Shown piece by piece: positions 62,045-64,000 of a DNA stretch of 64,000 nt. The DNA lies in contig JAFKNA010000004.1 of assembly GCA_017305135.1 (NCBI GenBank), positions 1 to 64,000 on the forward strand, written 5' to 3'. Within the stretch, counting starts at the first letter, position 1. Each line of letters opens with the position of its first letter. The notes beneath the pieces are model-generated. The model saw only the letters and a program-made list of their open reading frames with translations, was not told where the DNA came from and made no database searches. The stretch is from Lysobacterales bacterium. Lineage in GTDB: Bacteria > Pseudomonadota > Gammaproteobacteria > Xanthomonadales > Rhodanobacteraceae. A program made the position numbers and the translations under genes.

Positions 62045-64000
62045 GGTGCTCTCCATCGGTGCGGGTCCGCTGGCGTTTCGCCAGTGGAATTCCTCCATTC
62101 GCCCCGGCGATGACAGGTTCGGCGGTGATCGCGAAGAACACCGGGCTCGACCAGTCCCCTTGCGCCGTTTCCAGGTCCAGGGCAACGATACGCCGCTCCG
62201 GGTGCGGGTTTAAGAGGCGTGGATTGCTGATGGCCTGCAGCCGGGTGAGGCCGATCAGGCGCAGGAAATCAGAGCGGATCCAGCCGATCGGGGGCGCCTC
62301 GTCGCCGCCCGCGTGGCCGGGAACGTCGAGCACGGTGCGGATGGGCAGGCGCGCCACGCCGCCGTCGGCGTAACGGGCGACGAGGAACGCGTATGGCCAC
62401 GCCTCCGAGGTGGGCGTGGCCAGCGGTGCCATCAGCAGCACGTGGAAGGCGGCGATGGCAACGTCCGGCACCGCGATGCCGGCGACCCGCGCGAAGGCGC
62501 CGCTTCCGTGCCGGCGCAGTTCGACGGCGGCGCGCAGGTCGTAGTCGACGCCGTCGATGCGCGCGAGGCCAAAGCGCATGCCGATCTGTCCGCCGAGCAC
62601 GTTGGCGACGATGTCCGGGCGCAGATCCGCCGGCCGGTTGTAGAAGCGGGTGAGGTCGAGCTGCAGGGGCGTGGCGCGCGGATCACGCTCGGGGATCGGC
62701 AGGCCGCGCACCGCGCGCGCCGCGGTGAACGTGGGCCGGGTCTCCAGCACCGGCGGCGCGCCGGGATCGGCGCCGCGCAGCGCGGCGCGGGCGCGCTCGT
62801 CGGGCATGTCCAGCACGTGTGGGCCGCCGCCGCGCGGTGCCAGCAGCCGCGCCGCCGCGCGCAGCGTCTCCAGCGGCCGTGCGTCGGCGGCAATCGGCCA
62901 CAGCAGCCACGGGTGCATGCCGCCGAGCAGCATGCCGTCGTCCGGCGCGAAGGCGAGGCTGAAGGGAAGCGCATAGGGGCCGGCATCCGAATGCAGCGGC
63001 GGGCCGACCGGCTCCAGCGTGGCGGCATCGTAGAGTTGCACGTCGCGGCCGATCGCATGGGCGACCAAGCGTCCGTCGTGGCTGCGCGCGAACACCGCCG
63101 AGCTTTCCGCGTGTACGACGCCTTCCGAGGCGACTTCGGCGGGGCTGCCGGCATCGAGCAGGTCACGCTCGCGGGTGGCGAGGAGCGGCTTGCCATCGAC
63201 GACGGTGAGCCCGACCGGGAAGCCGCCTTCGACGTGGCGCTGCTCGCGCACCACGCCCGCGGCAGGATCCCAGGCGAGGAGATCGGCGTCGTCGGCAAGA
63301 CTGTCGTCGCGCTCGCGGGCGAGCAGCCAGACCAGTGGCGAATCCGGGTCGAAGGCGGCCCAGGTGACCGGCCGGTCGCGTTGGTGCGGGAACACGCCGA
63401 CCACGCCCAGATGGCCGCTGTCCAGCACCCGCGTGTCGCCTTCGGCCGGTCCCGTCGCGAGCAGCCGGCGGCCATCGGGCGAGAGTTCGAACTGCCGCAG
63501 CGGGCCGCGCACGCGCGCTTGGCCGAGGCGCACACCCGAGGCCGCATCGATGCTTTCGATCTCGACCTCGAAGCCGGACGGCGTGTTGTGGCCGAAGCCC
63601 AGCAGCACGCGCGAGCCGGCCGCGTCGACGGCGAGGTGCATGGGGGTGGCGCGTAGCGTGACCGGCGCGATGCGGTCGGCAAGCGTCGCCCCGTCGAGGA
63701 TGTTAAGCTCGGTGCCGGCGGCGGCCACCACGAGGCTGCCCCGCGCGGTGAGTTCCGCGAACATCGGCGGCTGCGGCAGGCGCCGCCACGGCGTGCGCGG
63801 CGCGCCATCGATGCCGGCGATGCGCAGCCGGTCCCAGGCGACGTCGACCAGGCGCTCGCCGTCGAAATGCAGGTTGCCCGCCATCTGCCCGTCGGCGCTG
63901 GCCCGCGCCGGCACCGAGGCGGGCGGCGCGATGCGCCACAGCCGCACTTCGCCATCCAGGCTGACGCTGGCCAGCAGGCGCGCGCCGAGCGCGATGCCGA
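62045..64000 (-). CDS. WD40-like protein, C-terminal part (N terminus outside window, 3' end unclear)
   Basis: The frame enters from the right edge and reads LLASVSLDGEVRLWRIAPP, a WD40-repeat blade, then several weaker propeller repeats (FELSPDGRRLLATG, VFARSHDGRLVAHAIG, SLAFAPDDGMLLGG). The C-terminal domain ends in RRIVALDLETAQGDWSSPVF. Xanthomonadales have many such proteins joined to kinase or nSTAND-like N termini. The real end should be near 62090, but this frame has no stop and stays open through the whole barrel gene to 60969, where its TGA overlaps the next ATG. A lost stop or a frameshift is likely; I annotate only the part with WD40-like sequence. Confidence 0.7.

Overview
The window is very GC-rich chromosomal DNA from a gammaproteobacterium, most likely of the order Xanthomonadales (Lysobacterales). 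The recA-recX-alaS-csrA-tRNA-Ser-tRNA-Arg order, the cbb3 oxidase cluster next to a TauE/SafE protein, the stand-alone methionine-salvage genes and the abundant short dyad repeats of the GTAGGAGCG type all fit that group. No replication origin, rRNA operon or prophage is visible. The assignment is inferred from gene order and protein character, not from a search.

Layout. 1-435: end of an IS110-type transposase and a 100-bp tandem repeat. 0.4-9.8 kb (minus): aconitase acnA, an MsbA-like ABC exporter, an IMPACT/YigZ protein and mfd. 10.0-11.6 kb (minus): a guanidinium exporter (sugE/gdx) behind a guanidine-II (mini-ykkC) riboswitch, a paiB-like gene and a decayed lysE-type exporter. 11.7-16.0 kb: an RND efflux adaptor and pump without an outer-membrane factor. 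16.5-26.2 kb: recO, a receiver-Hpt protein (minus), a YdbH/YdbL pair for the envelope, rlmD, a CYTH protein and an overlapping nagZ-hpt-nucleoside phosphorylase operon. 26.2-30.6 kb: a cold-shock gene with promoter and terminator, an FAD/NAD(P) protein, an orphan ribbon-helix-helix antitoxin-like gene, cardiolipin synthase and pncC. 30.7-36.0 kb: recA, recX, alaS, csrA and two tRNAs. 36.1-44.6 kb: two glycosyltransferases, a membrane-bound C13 (caspase-fold) peptidase, mtnBDC, a HiPIP and rmuC.

44.6-49.0 kb is the foreign part. Visibly AT-richer DNA holds four attC-like recombination sites, all in the same minus-strand orientation, separating gene cassettes. No integron integrase is in the window, so this is best read as a CALIN (cluster of attC sites lacking an integrase). 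One cassette encodes a 705-residue DUF262+DUF1524 protein of the GmrSD type, a known type IV restriction/anti-phage architecture. Others encode a small HExxH protein and small membrane proteins. A truncated IS3-type transposase fragment has cut the last cassette.

49.3-60.2 kb returns to core sequence: a GNAT acetyltransferase, a membrane protein, and the complete minus-strand ccoNOQP-(short ccoH)-ccoI-ccoS-TauE/SafE operon with a candidate FNR/Anr site, then a YjbR protein, a CDF cation transporter and an EamA transporter. The last 4 kb carry a small exported protein, an outer-membrane beta-barrel and a WD40-like gene that runs off the right edge and lacks a stop before the barrel gene.
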